A DNA stretch of 64,000 nt from an uncultured Bacteroidales bacterium (GCA_905234275.1 CAJOHD010000002.1:62001-126000), one strand, 5' to 3'. Counted from the first letter of the stretch, positions 56,312 to 64,000 are shown. Translations and numbers: made by a program. The notes: generated by a model not told the origin, from the sequence alone.

Positions 56312-57403
56312 TTATTCTTCCTTGCTTGCCATTCCGAAATACAAGGCTGACAACAACGTGAACACATATGCCTGGATGTAAGCCACCAACAGCTCAATCA
56401 AATCGACGAAGATGGCGAGAATCAGCGAGAACACTGACATTGCCGCACCTCCGGCAGCGCTTATCTGCGCCACGATGAAGATACTGCTGATGAAGCCCAG
56501 CACCACGATGTGTCCAGCAGTGATGTTAGCAAACAAACGCACTGCCAACACGAAAGGCTTGGTGAAACAGCCCACCGTTTCAATAAGCGGCATGAGAGGC
56601 AGCGGGTACTTCAAAAACCACGGCACTCCCGGCGTGTTGAAAATGTCCTTGTAATATTCCTTGTTTCCGAAAAGGTTCGTGATGAAAAAGGTAAACAACG
56701 CCAAAGTAGCTGTCGTTGCAATGTTTCCCGTGATATTTGCTCCGAATGGGAAAATCGGAATCAACCCCAACAGGTTGTTGATGAAGATGAAGAAAAACAC
56801 TGTGATGAGGTACGGCAGATACTTGTCGACGCTCTTCTCATTGATGGCTTTGCGTGCTATGTCGTCGCGCACATAAACGATAAGCATCTCAAACAGCGAC
56901 TGCAATCCTTTCGGGGCTTTATCGCCACGTTTCTGATAAGCTTTTGTGACAAGATAGAACAACACAATGATAAGCGCGCAAGAGATAAACAGCGCCAACA
57001 CATTCTTGGTAATGGAGATGTCGAACGGACGTTTTTGCGTGCCGTCGGCGTTGAGAATCACTATCTTACCTTTGTAATTGCCATCTTTGGCGATGGTGAA
57101 AACAAGTTCTTCAGAGTTAGTTTTGTTAACCGTTTTATACAACTCATTTTCATGGAAATCTCTTGACGAAAAAGTGTAGCATTTGCCTTCATTGAAAACT
57201 ATGCATGGCAGATAAACGCTCACATCGTGGCCTTTCCAGGTGAAAATATGCCACTCATAAGAGTCGAGGATGTGCTCGATGATGACATCGCCTGCGTTAA
57301 ATTTCTCATCATTCTTCTCTTCCGCTAATGCGAAATTATGCATTCCGAATAACAAACACATTAAGAATGAGAGACTTATGATATATTTCCAATTTTTCAT
57401 CAA
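56312..57403 (-). CDS. atpB: ATP synthase F0 a subunit
   Basis: The protein has 363 residues. As in other Bacteroidota it has a signal-peptide-like N-terminus and an extra extracytoplasmic domain of ~110 residues before the membrane part. The core shows the channel helix with the essential Arg (GCFTKPFVLAVRLFANITAGHIVVLGF) and the final helix (LLVAYIQAYVFTLLSALYFGMA). It is the first gene of the operon. Confidence 0.95.
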   Translation of the reverse strand: MMKNWKYIISLSFLMCLLFGMHNFALAEEKNDEKFNAGDVIIEHILDSYEWHIFTWKGHDVSVYLPCIVFNEGKCYTFSSRDFHENELYKTVNKTNSEELVFTIAKDGNYKGKIVILNADGTQKRPFDISITKNVLALFISCALIIVLFYLVTKAYQKRGDKAPKGLQSLFEMLIVYVRDDIARKAINEKSVDKYLPYLITVFFFIFINNLLGLIPIFPFGANITGNIATTATLALFTFFITNLFGNKEYYKDIFNTPGVPWFLKYPLPLMPLIETVGCFTKPFVLAVRLFANITAGHIVVLGFISSIFIVAQISAAGGAAMSVFSLILAIFVDLIELLVAYIQAYVFTLLSALYFGMASKEE

Positions 57404-57590
57404 AAAATATACTTCACCTATTTACAAACTGCAATTATACAAAATAATTTTGAAATAATAAAAGCTTTTTTGAAGAAAAAAATGAGATGAAATGCTGTTT
57501 TGCCCTAACGGGCGGTTTTATGATACTTTTTGCTTGATCTTTGGTTATTTCCTTCAAGGGAAAGAACAAAAAACATTTTTCAAAAAACTC
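57404..57590. other. Intergenic region between divergent atpB and hicA
   Basis: No gene is visible. It contains an AT-rich upstream part for the atpB promoter and a small hairpin GCCCTAACGGGC at about 57503-57514. It also contains a second imperfect hairpin around TTCCTTCAAGGGAA. These look like remains of a non-coding repeat; a weak terminator is possible, but no clean T-run is present. Confidence 0.4.
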
Positions 57591-57642
57591 TTGACAATTC
57601 AAAAATTATTCTTAATTTTGCAACTGGATTTTAGTTGCAAAA
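57591..57642 (+). promoter_or_regulatory. hicAB promoter with overlapping inverted-repeat operator
   Basis: TTGACA (57591) and TAATTTTG (57613-57620) with a 19-base spacer between TTG and TA form a Bacteroidota-type promoter. A perfect 10-bp inverted repeat, TTTTGCAACT (57616-57625) and AGTTGCAAAA (57633-57642), overlaps the -7 box and ends four bases before the hicA ATG. Its position suggests binding of HicB for autorepression. Confidence 0.7.
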
Positions 57643-57645
57643 AGT

Positions 57646-57903
57646 ATGAGTAAGAAAGAGAAGTTGGTACAGCGGTTGTTGATGTTGCCGAAGGATTTCA
57701 CGTTTGCGGAATTGGAATCATTGTTGATACAGTTGGGATTTGAAATTGATAACAAAGGAAAAACATCAGGGTCGAGGATAATGTTTTATAATCGTGAAAA
57801 GCAGTTGCAGTATTTGGCTCATAAGCCTCATCCGACATCTATAATAAAACCTAATGCATTGAAAGACATTGTAATATATTTGCAAAATAATAATCTAATA
57901 TAA
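57646..57903 (+). CDS. hicA: HicA-family toxin (mRNA interferase)
   Basis: The 85-residue protein has the small dsRBD-like HicA fold. It shows LPKDFTFAELESLLIQLGFEIDNKGKTSGSRIMF, with the GSR stretch, and the catalytic His in HKPHPTSIIKP. HicA toxins cleave mRNA when free of HicB. The toxin gene comes first and the antitoxin gene follows 14 bases after its stop, which is the usual order for this pair. Confidence 0.87.
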   Translation: MSKKEKLVQRLLMLPKDFTFAELESLLIQLGFEIDNKGKTSGSRIMFYNREKQLQYLAHKPHPTSIIKPNALKDIVIYLQNNNLI

Positions 57904-57917
57904 AAACCCAATATAAA

Positions 57918-58253
57918 ATGGAAACATTAAAATATAAAGGATTTATCGGAAGCATCGAAGCCGAGCTTGAGGATGACACCCTTTATGGGAAGGTTCTGGG
58001 GCTTGACAAAGGCGTTTTGATAACCTACGAGGGACAAACCTTGTCAGAACTCAAGAAAGATTTTGTCAATGCTGTTGATGATTACATTGAACATTGCAAG
58101 GTAAACGGAATTGAACTTCACAAGTCATACAGTGGAAGTTTCAATGTAAGAATTCCAGTTGAGCTTCACGCTAAAGCAGCAGCAATGGCGCAAGCCGAAG
58201 GCATTTCGCTTAACGCTTTTGTGAAAGAAAGTTTGTTGAGGGCTGTGATGTAG
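57918..58253 (+). CDS. hicB: HicB-family antitoxin
   Basis: The 111-residue protein has an N-terminal HicB RNase-H-like domain (YKGFIGSIEAELEDDTLYGKVLGLDKGVLITYEGQTLSELKKDFVNAVDDYIEHC). The C-terminus is a ribbon-helix-helix-like DNA-binding segment (FNVRIPVELHAKAAAMAQAEGISLNAFVKESLLRAV). It should neutralise HicA and repress the operon through the inverted repeat upstream. Its 3' end converges with the GYDIA kinase gene. Confidence 0.88.
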   Translation: METLKYKGFIGSIEAELEDDTLYGKVLGLDKGVLITYEGQTLSELKKDFVNAVDDYIEHCKVNGIELHKSYSGSFNVRIPVELHAKAAAMAQAEGISLNAFVKESLLRAVM

Positions 58254-58266
58254 GGATTTTATGGTT

Positions 58267-59187
58267 TCACATGACAATCTCATTGTATTTCAAAATTGTT
58301 TTCAGCCCTTTTCTGTAAAAATACTCTTTCACTTCTTTCTCTGAAAGCTCCGATGCCGCTAAGAAGAAGTCGCCGCCCCATGCACCGAGTGATTTGATAA
58401 CACCTTGAAAATCAGGATAATACGACTTCAATGAAGGCTGCTCAAGACAGTGGCTCATGATGTCTTCGTGACGAGTCAGGAGATCGCAAAAATCGTTGAA
58501 AGACGTGGCTTTAACGAGAGTATCGGAAATCTCAGAGATTTCAGAAACCTCAGATGAAAAATCCATTGTTTTTGCTCTTTCCTTAAACGATTTCACTTCT
58601 TTTCCGGAGCTCTGCTTGTGCCCCTGATAGACGAAATACAGTTTATCTGCAAACGCAGGTTTAAAATCGACTTTTTCAACGATTGGATCGCCGTTAATAA
58701 GCTGATAAATTATTGGTTGTGAGGCTGTTGCGCAAGCGATGTCATATCCCGAGCCGCCCATGGTCATCTTCAAAAGCTCGTATGGATTCACGTTTGCCCA
58801 TTGTGCGAGCAAAGAAATCAAGGTAGAGCTGCTTCCGAGGCCCCAGTCTTTGTCGAATTCCAACCGAGTGGTGAAAAAGTAATCGTTTTCATCTTGTAAG
58901 ATGCTGGGATTCAATGTTTTGATAGCCTTGAAAATCCTGCTCAGGTTGTCGGCTTTGTCCATGTCGTCGGAGGCGTGGACGGTGAAGTCGTGCTTGCTGA
59001 AGATTAAGGCGAACCAGAATCCTTTTGGGGTGTAGGAGTCCCAGTGAATCATCCCGTTGCGGTCGTTGATGGTGGTGACCTCGAGCGACTGTCCCAGATT
59101 CAACGGCAATGCCAGCGCACGAGCGCCTTGCAGGACGAGGTATTCGCCTGAAAGAAGGAATTTGCCGTTGTTGTGATATCTGTTCAT
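58267..59187 (-). CDS. GYDIA-family GHMP kinase (candidate phosphomevalonate kinase)
   Basis: This 306-residue kinase begins GKFLLSGEYLVLQGARALALPLNLGQSLEV. It has the ATP-loop GLGSSSTLISLLAQWA and the name-giving GGSGYDIACATA near residue 150, and ends with GAWGGDFFLAASEL. The GYDIA family usually lies next to HMG-CoA reductase in Bacteroidota, as here. Since mevalonate kinase and the decarboxylase are encoded at 17.8-19.8 kb, this enzyme is the best candidate for the missing phosphomevalonate kinase step (inference). A run of EIS repeats (SEVSEISEISD, ~residues 208-218) looks like a slippage tract. A family B element separates it from the reductase gene. Confidence 0.82.
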   Translation of the reverse strand: MNRYHNNGKFLLSGEYLVLQGARALALPLNLGQSLEVTTINDRNGMIHWDSYTPKGFWFALIFSKHDFTVHASDDMDKADNLSRIFKAIKTLNPSILQDENDYFFTTRLEFDKDWGLGSSSTLISLLAQWANVNPYELLKMTMGGSGYDIACATASQPIIYQLINGDPIVEKVDFKPAFADKLYFVYQGHKQSSGKEVKSFKERAKTMDFSSEVSEISEISDTLVKATSFNDFCDLLTRHEDIMSHCLEQPSLKSYYPDFQGVIKSLGAWGGDFFLAASELSEKEVKEYFYRKGLKTILKYNEIVM

Positions 59188-59198
59188 TGTATTGTTTT

Positions 59199-59334
59199 GT
59201 CATTTCGAGCTTGTCGAGAAATCCTCTTTTAACGTTAACAATTTAATGATTTCGTTAAACAAGGATTTATTCGCCTTTGGCGAATGCTTTCGCAAGCTCA
59301 GGTCTCCATTTCGCTTCGCTTCAGTCGAAATGAC
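59199..59334. repeat. 136-bp family B element between HMG-CoA reductase and GYDIA kinase genes
   Basis: It has perfect 10-base inverted ends GTCATTTCGA / TCGAAATGAC. The inner part GAGAAATCCTCTTTTAACGTT facing AACAAGGATTT matches the 29844 copy. About 34 extra bases near the right end contain their own hairpin (TTCGCCTTTGGCGAA). It fills the whole gap between two genes of a probable operon. Confidence 0.85.
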
Positions 59335-59337
59335 GGT

Positions 59338-60657
59338 TTATTTGTTGTTTTTCAAAAATTCCTCAACACCAGCGTAAGTTACAGTTTTATCTTTAAAATA
59401 TACAAGCGCTGCCGCTTTCTGCTCATCAGTGGCTCCCAATTGGTTGAGGATGTTGGCAAGGTGCATCTTCATGTGACCTTGCTGTATTCCTTTGGTAGTC
59501 AACGACTTGACGGCGGCGTAGTTGTTGGCGAGTCCCATGGTGGCGGCTATCGTCATCAATTCGGGTGCTGATGGATGTCCTAAAAGCTCCAATGACTCTT
59601 TTGCGAGAGGGTGGAGGCTCGTCAAGCCACCGATGGTGCCGAGAGCTATCGGGACCTCAAGCCAGAACTTGAAAATGCCGTCTTTGATCTCGCATGAGCT
59701 GAGCGACTCATAATGTCCGTTGCGTGAGGCGTAGGCGTGACCTGCTGCCTCTGTAGCGCGGAAGTCGTTGCCGGTGGCTATCACAACAGCGTCGATGCCG
59801 TTGTATATACCTTTGTTATGTGTCGTTGCACGATATTCGTCGATATGAGCGATGTCGACCGCCTTCTTGAATTTCTCCGCAAAGCCTTGACCGTCAAGGT
59901 GTTCGTCGACGCCGTCGAGGTCGTAGACGGGGCACTCGACCCACACTTTGACACGGCAATTAGGGGTGTAGTTCGACAAAATCGCCATCACGATCTCGAT
60001 GTTTTCGCCACGACGGAGGAAGAAGTCCTGCAAGGTGTGACCGAAGGTCTCGAGGCACGAATTGATGAAGTTGGCGCCCATCGAGTCGCAGGTGTTGAAC
60101 GTGACCCGTAGCTGATAGTAATCTGGAAGCTTGTCGGTGAAGTCAACTAATTGAATTTCAAGGATTCCACCGCCGCGTTTCTCCATTTTAGTGGTGATTT
60201 CTTTGGTTGAATTACGCAATTCGACTTCAATCTCAGGCATGAGTTTTTTGAGTGTCTCTTTGTTGCCTTTGTAGCAAAAATGCAGCTGTCCAACTTTTTG
60301 AACATCAATCACTTCTGCATGGAAACCGCCACGGTCGCCCCAGAATTTCGCGGCGGCGGACGCCGCCGCGACGACGCTGCTCTCCTCAATAACCATCGGC
60401 ACCACATAAATCTTACCGTTGATAATCACATTGGGCGACACGCCGTACGGGATGTGGAAATTGGAGATGGTGTTCTCGCTGAACTCGTCAAACTGCTTCT
60501 GTTTCTCACTGTCGCTGTACCAAAAACCTTTCAAAAGAGCAATAAACTCCCCTGGATTCTCAATGTATTCTGAAACAGCCTTCAACTTGTCCTCTTTCAG
60601 AAGCTTCGAAAATCCTTTGATGATCCGGTCGCGTTTCCTGAGTTTCTCTTCTTCCAT
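59338..60657 (-). CDS. Hydroxymethylglutaryl-CoA reductase, class II (degradative-type family)
   Basis: Starting at MEEEKLRKRDRIIKGFSKL it has 439 residues. Class II reductase features are VPMVIEESSVVAAASAAAKFWGDRGGF (catalytic Glu region), DSMGANFINSCLET, the Lys-bearing segment ATTHNKGIYNGIDAVVIATGNDFRA, and the C-terminal His region GIQQGHMKMHL. The enzyme interconverts HMG-CoA and mevalonate; given the kinases and decarboxylase in this window it probably works in the biosynthetic direction. On the minus strand a -7 box TAATTTTG (60674-60667) lies only nine bases before the ATG, so the transcript should have almost no leader. Confidence 0.9.
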   Translation of the reverse strand: MEEEKLRKRDRIIKGFSKLLKEDKLKAVSEYIENPGEFIALLKGFWYSDSEKQKQFDEFSENTISNFHIPYGVSPNVIINGKIYVVPMVIEESSVVAAASAAAKFWGDRGGFHAEVIDVQKVGQLHFCYKGNKETLKKLMPEIEVELRNSTKEITTKMEKRGGGILEIQLVDFTDKLPDYYQLRVTFNTCDSMGANFINSCLETFGHTLQDFFLRRGENIEIVMAILSNYTPNCRVKVWVECPVYDLDGVDEHLDGQGFAEKFKKAVDIAHIDEYRATTHNKGIYNGIDAVVIATGNDFRATEAAGHAYASRNGHYESLSSCEIKDGIFKFWLEVPIALGTIGGLTSLHPLAKESLELLGHPSAPELMTIAATMGLANNYAAVKSLTTKGIQQGHMKMHLANILNQLGATDEQKAAALVYFKDKTVTYAGVEEFLKNNK

Positions 60658-60769
60658 AACAAAGTGCAAAATTAGTAAAAAATATTAATGTATTGAAATG
60701 ATTTTTTATGTAAATTTGCTTCGATAAATATTGATTATCATAAATTATTAACAAATAAAATTTTCAACT

Positions 60770-62293
60770 ATGAAAAAAATCTTTACCTTATTCTTTGCTA
60801 TTGCGTTGAGTTTCAATATGATGGCTCAATGTCCATTGACAACAGCTGTCGACTTTACAGCTACAGACTGCCACGGAACAGAAGTGCATTTGTTTGATAT
60901 CCTCGACGGCGGACAGTATGTTCTTATGGATTTCTTCTTTACCACATGCGGTCCATGTCAGCAGGCTACACCAAAAGTTGTTGAGTCATACTATGCTTTC
61001 GGCTGCAATATGTATGATGTGTTTTACATTGAGGTTTCAGTCTCTGATGGCGATGCAGCATGCCAGAATTGGGCGGCGAACTACGGCGTTGAATATCCTA
61101 CAATCAGCACTGCAGGCGGTGGAGCTACTATCTGCAACTCATTATACCAAATTGGTCAGTATCCAACAGTGATTCTCATCGCTCCAGACCATTCAATTGT
61201 TATTCAAGACCTTTGGCCAATCAACAATGCACAGACTATCATCAACGCTTTGACACCTTACGGAATCCAGCAACACGACTGCACCGCACCGGTAACAGAC
61301 CCTGAGGTGACGATTACTGTCGATCAGGCATTGGAGACTGAGATTACAGCCACATTTACACCAAATGCAGAATGTGCGGAATATCATTACACAATGGGTA
61401 CCGAGAGCGAACTCGCACAATGGGCTGCATCTGCTGGACTCTCTCTCCCTGAATATGTTAACACATACGGTTTCCCAGCCGATATAGAACTGTCACATAC
61501 CTTCACCGACCTTGAGCCAAACACAGAATATGTTATTTGTGCTGTCCCGGCTGATGCTGACGGCAATATTTACGAGATGGCTCAGACAACCGCAACTACA
61601 ACTCCTGGCGGCGGCGAAATCATGCCTGACTTCACGGGTACAGATTTGGAAGGCAATGAGATTCATCTCTATGACATCCTCGACGCAGGTCAGTATGTGA
61701 TTATAAATTTCTTCCTTGCCGGAGATCCTTACAGCCAAGATATCATGGGTGACATGGTTGAAGCTTATCATATGTATGGTTGCAACGAACATGACGTGTT
61801 CTTTATGGAAATAAGCCCTAATGGAGATGACAGCGCTTGCCAAACCTGGGTTGAGACTTACGGAGTGCAATATCCTACCATCAGTAGAGATGGCGGCGGC
61901 AACGACATAGCTCAAGCAATTCCTGTCGGTTATTATCCAACTATCATGCTCATTCGCCCTGACCATACCTTCGCCCAGCGTGACATTTATCCTCCAACAC
62001 TTGACATGATGGTGCAATATATGAGTGCAGAAAGCATTCAGCAGTATGATTGCGATGATTCAGTTGATGAAATGGATGCCGGCAAAGTCACTCTTTATCC
62101 AAATCCTGCCGATAATTTCTTGAAGATTAACGGCGAAAATCTTGGCAATGTAATGATTTACAATGCAATGGGTCAGAAAGTTGCTGAGTTTGTCGCTGGT
62201 GATGAGTTGAATCTTGCCACATCCGATTTTGAAAATGGCGTTTATTTTGTGAAAGTTGGAGATAAGACCCAGAGATTTGTCGTAACACATTAA
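60770..62293 (+). CDS. T9SS-sorted protein with two thioredoxin-like domains, the second lacking CxxC
   Basis: The protein of 507 residues has a signal peptide (MKKIFTLFFAIALSFNMMAQ). The first redoxin domain (~25-165) has the active site TTCGPCQQ (Cys 60 and 63). A fibronectin-III-like linker follows (EITATFTPNAECAEYHYTM...LEPNTEYVICAVPAD). A second redoxin domain (~280-415) is plainly a duplicate: GNEIHLYDILDAGQYVIINFFLAG matches GTEVHLFDILDGGQYVLMDFFFTT. However, the CGPC site is replaced by DPYS. The C-terminal ~70 residues are a type A sorting domain (LYPNPADNFLKINGENLGNVMIYNAMGQKV...GVYFVKVGDKTQRFVV). It is expected on the cell surface or in vesicles, perhaps acting in disulfide exchange. 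Confidence 0.85.
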   Translation: MKKIFTLFFAIALSFNMMAQCPLTTAVDFTATDCHGTEVHLFDILDGGQYVLMDFFFTTCGPCQQATPKVVESYYAFGCNMYDVFYIEVSVSDGDAACQNWAANYGVEYPTISTAGGGATICNSLYQIGQYPTVILIAPDHSIVIQDLWPINNAQTIINALTPYGIQQHDCTAPVTDPEVTITVDQALETEITATFTPNAECAEYHYTMGTESELAQWAASAGLSLPEYVNTYGFPADIELSHTFTDLEPNTEYVICAVPADADGNIYEMAQTTATTTPGGGEIMPDFTGTDLEGNEIHLYDILDAGQYVIINFFLAGDPYSQDIMGDMVEAYHMYGCNEHDVFFMEISPNGDDSACQTWVETYGVQYPTISRDGGGNDIAQAIPVGYYPTIMLIRPDHTFAQRDIYPPTLDMMVQYMSAESIQQYDCDDSVDEMDAGKVTLYPNPADNFLKINGENLGNVMIYNAMGQKVAEFVAGDELNLATSDFENGVYFVKVGDKTQRFVVTH

Positions 62294-62294
62294 T

Positions 62295-62325
62295 AGATAA
62301 CAGATAAAAGATAACAGATAACAAA
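62295..62325 (+). repeat. Short direct repeats of AGATAACA before the isomerase-like gene
   Basis: Four imperfect copies of the unit GATAACA/GATAAAA run head to tail between the redoxin gene stop and the next ATG. It is probably a slippage tract; the number of units would change the distance between the two genes. Confidence 0.6.
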
Positions 62326-62331
62326 GGTCTG

Positions 62332-63474
62332 ATGAAAATATTAGTTCTTCGTTCTTCGTTTCAAAGCGACGATTTTGTTAAGACAGAATACGCTGAATTG
62401 TTGGATTTACTGAAAAGCAGATGCAATGCTGAGATTTTAATTGTCAGTGACAACAATGTGGAGATGTTTCCTGAAACGTCTTTAGACAGGGTGAGTTGCG
62501 TGATGATTGCCACCGGTGGCGTGGAAAATCTGTTCAAGACCATCTGGTCAAAGGGCATGATGAAAACCACCACATTGATTGCCGACGGTCGCAACAATTC
62601 ATTGGCGGCAGCTCTTGAGATTCTGTCATATCTGTCGGAAAAAGGCGAGGAGGGTAGGATCATTCACGGAACGAACAATGAAATAGTAAAAGAAATATTG
62701 GAAAACGTCGTAGAGACGCGCCTTGGCGCGTCTCTACCGTTCATCGGCACCCGCATCGGCTTGTTTGGCAAACCTTCCGACTGGTTGATTGCCAGCGGCG
62801 TCGACTATGATTATCTGCGTGAATATTATGGCATTGAAACGGTTTTCATTGATTTGCAACGTTTGATTGATGAAATCAAAATGTCGGACCCTTACGTCGC
62901 CATCAAGAAGATTTGTCAGGAAGAACGTCTGGACGCTATGACAATACGTTGCTTCGACATCATAAAGGCATGTAATACAACGAGTTGCTTGGCTTTGGCG
63001 AAGCTCAACGACGAAGGTATAGTGGCTGGTTGCGAAGGCGACATGCAGACTCTGATGACCATGCTTCTTGCCAAGAAACTGTGCAATGAGCCGGCATTCA
63101 TGGCAAATCCTTCAATCCTTACTGATAAAACCACCATGTTTGCCCACTGCACCGTGCCGTTGTCGATGTGTTACAGAACGACGATGCGTACTCATTTCGA
63201 GTCAGAAATCGGCGTGGCAGTGCAAGGTGACATGCCGCTGACCGACTATACCATCATGAAATGGGGTGGAAGACGCTTGAATAAGATGTTTGTGACTGAA
63301 GCGAAAGCCATAAAAAATGAGTACAGCAATCATTTTTGCCGTACTCAAATTACTTTTGATATAAATCTTAAGCCGTATCTCTTGAATCATTCCATCGGCA
63401 ATCATCACGTCATCATCAAAGGACGGCATGCCGCTGAGATTAGAAGATTTATGAAAGAGAACGGTATTAAATAG
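62332..63474 (+). CDS. L-fucose/arabinose isomerase-like protein with two palindromic inserts
   Basis: This 380-residue protein has an N-terminal alpha/beta domain and a C-terminal part with GCEGDMQTLMTMLLAK, MANPSILTDK, MFAHCTVPLSM and THFESEIGVAVQGDMPLTDYTIMKWGG. These segments resemble the fucose/arabinose isomerase superfamily (metal-binding Glu, Asp and His region), but the protein is shorter than true FucI or AraA. The activity is therefore unknown. Two family A palindromes are translated inside it, both in phase 0. VEMFPETSL (residues ~43-51, bases 62458-62485) is decayed, and VETRLGASL (~127-135, bases 62710-62737) is perfect. Both lie in the variable N-terminal half. Confidence 0.7.
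   Translation: MKILVLRSSFQSDDFVKTEYAELLDLLKSRCNAEILIVSDNNVEMFPETSLDRVSCVMIATGGVENLFKTIWSKGMMKTTTLIADGRNNSLAAALEILSYLSEKGEEGRIIHGTNNEIVKEILENVVETRLGASLPFIGTRIGLFGKPSDWLIASGVDYDYLREYYGIETVFIDLQRLIDEIKMSDPYVAIKKICQEERLDAMTIRCFDIIKACNTTSCLALAKLNDEGIVAGCEGDMQTLMTMLLAKKLCNEPAFMANPSILTDKTTMFAHCTVPLSMCYRTTMRTHFESEIGVAVQGDMPLTDYTIMKWGGRRLNKMFVTEAKAIKNEYSNHFCRTQITFDINLKPYLLNHSIGNHHVIIKGRHAAEIRRFMKENGIK
62458..62485. repeat. Decayed family A palindrome inside the isomerase-like gene
   Basis: GTGGAGATGTTTC and GAAACGTCTTTAG enclose CT. It matches the 49340 copy except for several point changes that break pairing in the outer arm. It is read in phase 0 as V-E-M-F-P-E-T-S-L. Confidence 0.72.
62710..62737. 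repeat. Family A 28-bp palindrome inside the isomerase-like gene
   Basis: Perfect 13-bp arms GTAGAGACGCGCC / GGCGCGTCTCTAC enclose TT. It is read in phase 0 as V-E-T-R-L-G-A-S-L. Confidence 0.9.
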
Positions 63475-63475
63475 T

Positions 63476-63585
63476 TTAGAGTTTAAAGTGTAGAGTTTAG
63501 AGTAGTTTAGAGTGGAAAGTTGAAAGTATAAAGAGCGCGAAGCGACAAATCAGCCGCTTCGCGCTACTATTTTAACTTTAAACTA
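63476..63585. terminator. Convergent-gene terminator region with nested inverted repeats
   Basis: A perfect 11-bp stem, AGCGCGAAGCG (63534-63544) and CGCTTCGCGCT (63555-63565), lies between two convergent genes. It can stop both: TACTATTTT follows on the plus strand, CTCTTTATACTTT on the minus strand. An outer pair AGTTTAAAGT / ACTTTAAACT and several GTTTAGAGT direct repeats surround it. Confidence 0.65.
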
Positions 63586-63588
63586 GAA

Positions 63589-64000
63589 TTACATCATTCC
63601 GGGCATTCCGCCGCCCATTGGAGGCATCTGTGGTGCCGGGTTCTCCTCTTTGTGGTTGGAGATGACGCATTCTGTTGTCAGGAGCATACCTGCGATTGAT
63701 GCTGCATTTTCGAGTGCCACTCTCGACACCTTAACTGGGTCGATAACACCTGTCTTGAGCATGTTCTCGTAAGTCTCTGTACGTGCGTTGAAGCCGTAAT
63801 CGCCCTTGCCCATAGCCACCTTGTTGACGACCACTGAGCCTTCGAGACCGGCGTTCTCAACGATCTGACGGAGAGGTTCTTCCAGAGCGCGTTTGATGAT
63901 GCAGATACCAGTTGTCTCATCGTCGTTGTCGCCTTTCATCTTCTCCAAAGCCTTGATAGCTCTGATGAATCCGACGCCACCGCCTGGGATGATACCTTCT
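63589..64000 (-). CDS. groEL: Chaperonin GroEL, C-terminal part (runs off the window)
   Basis: The frame is open to the right edge, which encodes the GroEL segment [15 protein letters not shown]. It continues [70 protein letters not shown]. It ends in the Gly/Met-rich tail GGGMPGMM that is typical of the folding chamber floor. About 137 residues are seen; the start and groES lie outside. Confidence 0.97.
   Translation of the reverse strand, partial: EGIIPGGGVGFIRAIKALEKMKGDNDDETTGICIIKRALEEPLRQIVENAGLEGSVVVNKVAMGKGDYGFNARTETYENMLKTGVIDPVKVSRVALENAASIAGMLLTTECVISNHKEENPAPQMPPMGGGMPGMM

Noticed and set aside
57480..57590. Possible small gene or RNA between atpB and hicA
   Set aside because: No open frame with a start signal and no stable extended fold; only two small imperfect hairpins are seen.
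59192..59571. Short plus-strand open frames over the reductase gene 3' end and the repeat
   Set aside because: They are made of the family B element and antisense reductase sequence, with no domain.
62295..62325. AGATAACA repeats as a CRISPR or iteron array
   Set aside because: Units are only 7-8 bases without spacers and number about four; it is a simple slippage tract.

Overview
The window reads as a chromosomal segment of an uncultured member of the Bacteroidota, most likely Bacteroidales. Three cargo-type proteins carry type IX secretion (T9SS) C-terminal sorting domains (a C25/gingipain-type protease, a peptidylarginine-deiminase-like protein and a double redoxin protein). The T9SS component PorZ is encoded, BspA-type leucine-rich repeat proteins are present, and promoters carry the Bacteroidota -7 element TAnnTTTG. 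Isoprenoid precursors are apparently made by the mevalonate route (HMG-CoA reductase, mevalonate kinase, diphosphomevalonate decarboxylase and a GYDIA-type GHMP kinase), which is common in Flavobacteriia but not in well-known gut Bacteroidales. I see no phage, plasmid, insertion sequence or CRISPR array.

Layout. 0-9 kb: end of a secreted C25 protease, then a tight plus-strand run of housekeeping genes (holB, lnt, dus, a 5'-nucleotidase lipoprotein, a family 9 glycosyltransferase, an MBL hydrolase). 8.8-14.9 kb, minus strand: three tandem BspA-like LRR proteins, tRNA-Glu(CTC), and a PPAD-like deiminase. 15-19.8 kb: an MltD-type lytic transglycosylase, a DUF4837 lipoprotein, and the mevalonate genes mvaD and mvk. 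19.8-24.3 kb, minus: a four-gene operon of exported proteins ending in a modular LRR protein. 24.4-31 kb, plus: an Elp3-like radical SAM/DUF6873-like fusion, a U32 peptidase, aspS and pfkA. 31-37.9 kb: rodA-mrdA, a small lipoprotein, recO-porZ, tRNA-Arg(CCT). 38-46 kb: panC-panD, a flippase-like membrane protein, the heptose adenylyltransferase, an RlmI-like methyltransferase and several lipoproteins. 46-52.4 kb: a cell-surface glycan cluster (YfhO, two glycosyltransferases, a methyltransferase, LicD). 52.4-57.4 kb, minus: atpBEFHAG. 57.6-58.3 kb: a HicAB toxin-antitoxin pair. 58.3-60.7 kb: GYDIA kinase and HMG-CoA reductase. 60.8-64 kb: a T9SS redoxin protein, a fucose-isomerase-like protein and the end of groEL.

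The most unusual signal is not a gene. Two families of short palindromic elements are scattered through the window, and many copies lie inside conserved genes and are translated. Family A is a 28-bp hairpin with the frame GTAGAGACG-N10-CGTCTCTAC. Six copies are seen, five of them inside ORFs; the inner bases differ between copies but always stay self-complementary. Family B is a MITE-like element with perfect GTCATTTCGA/TCGAAATGAC ends, 102 bp in two copies and 136 bp in a third, plus half-length remnants. One 102-bp copy sits in frame inside the U32 peptidase gene. Together they look like translated palindromic mini-elements comparable in principle to the Rickettsia palindromic elements, including one family A copy exactly at the seam of a gene fusion.
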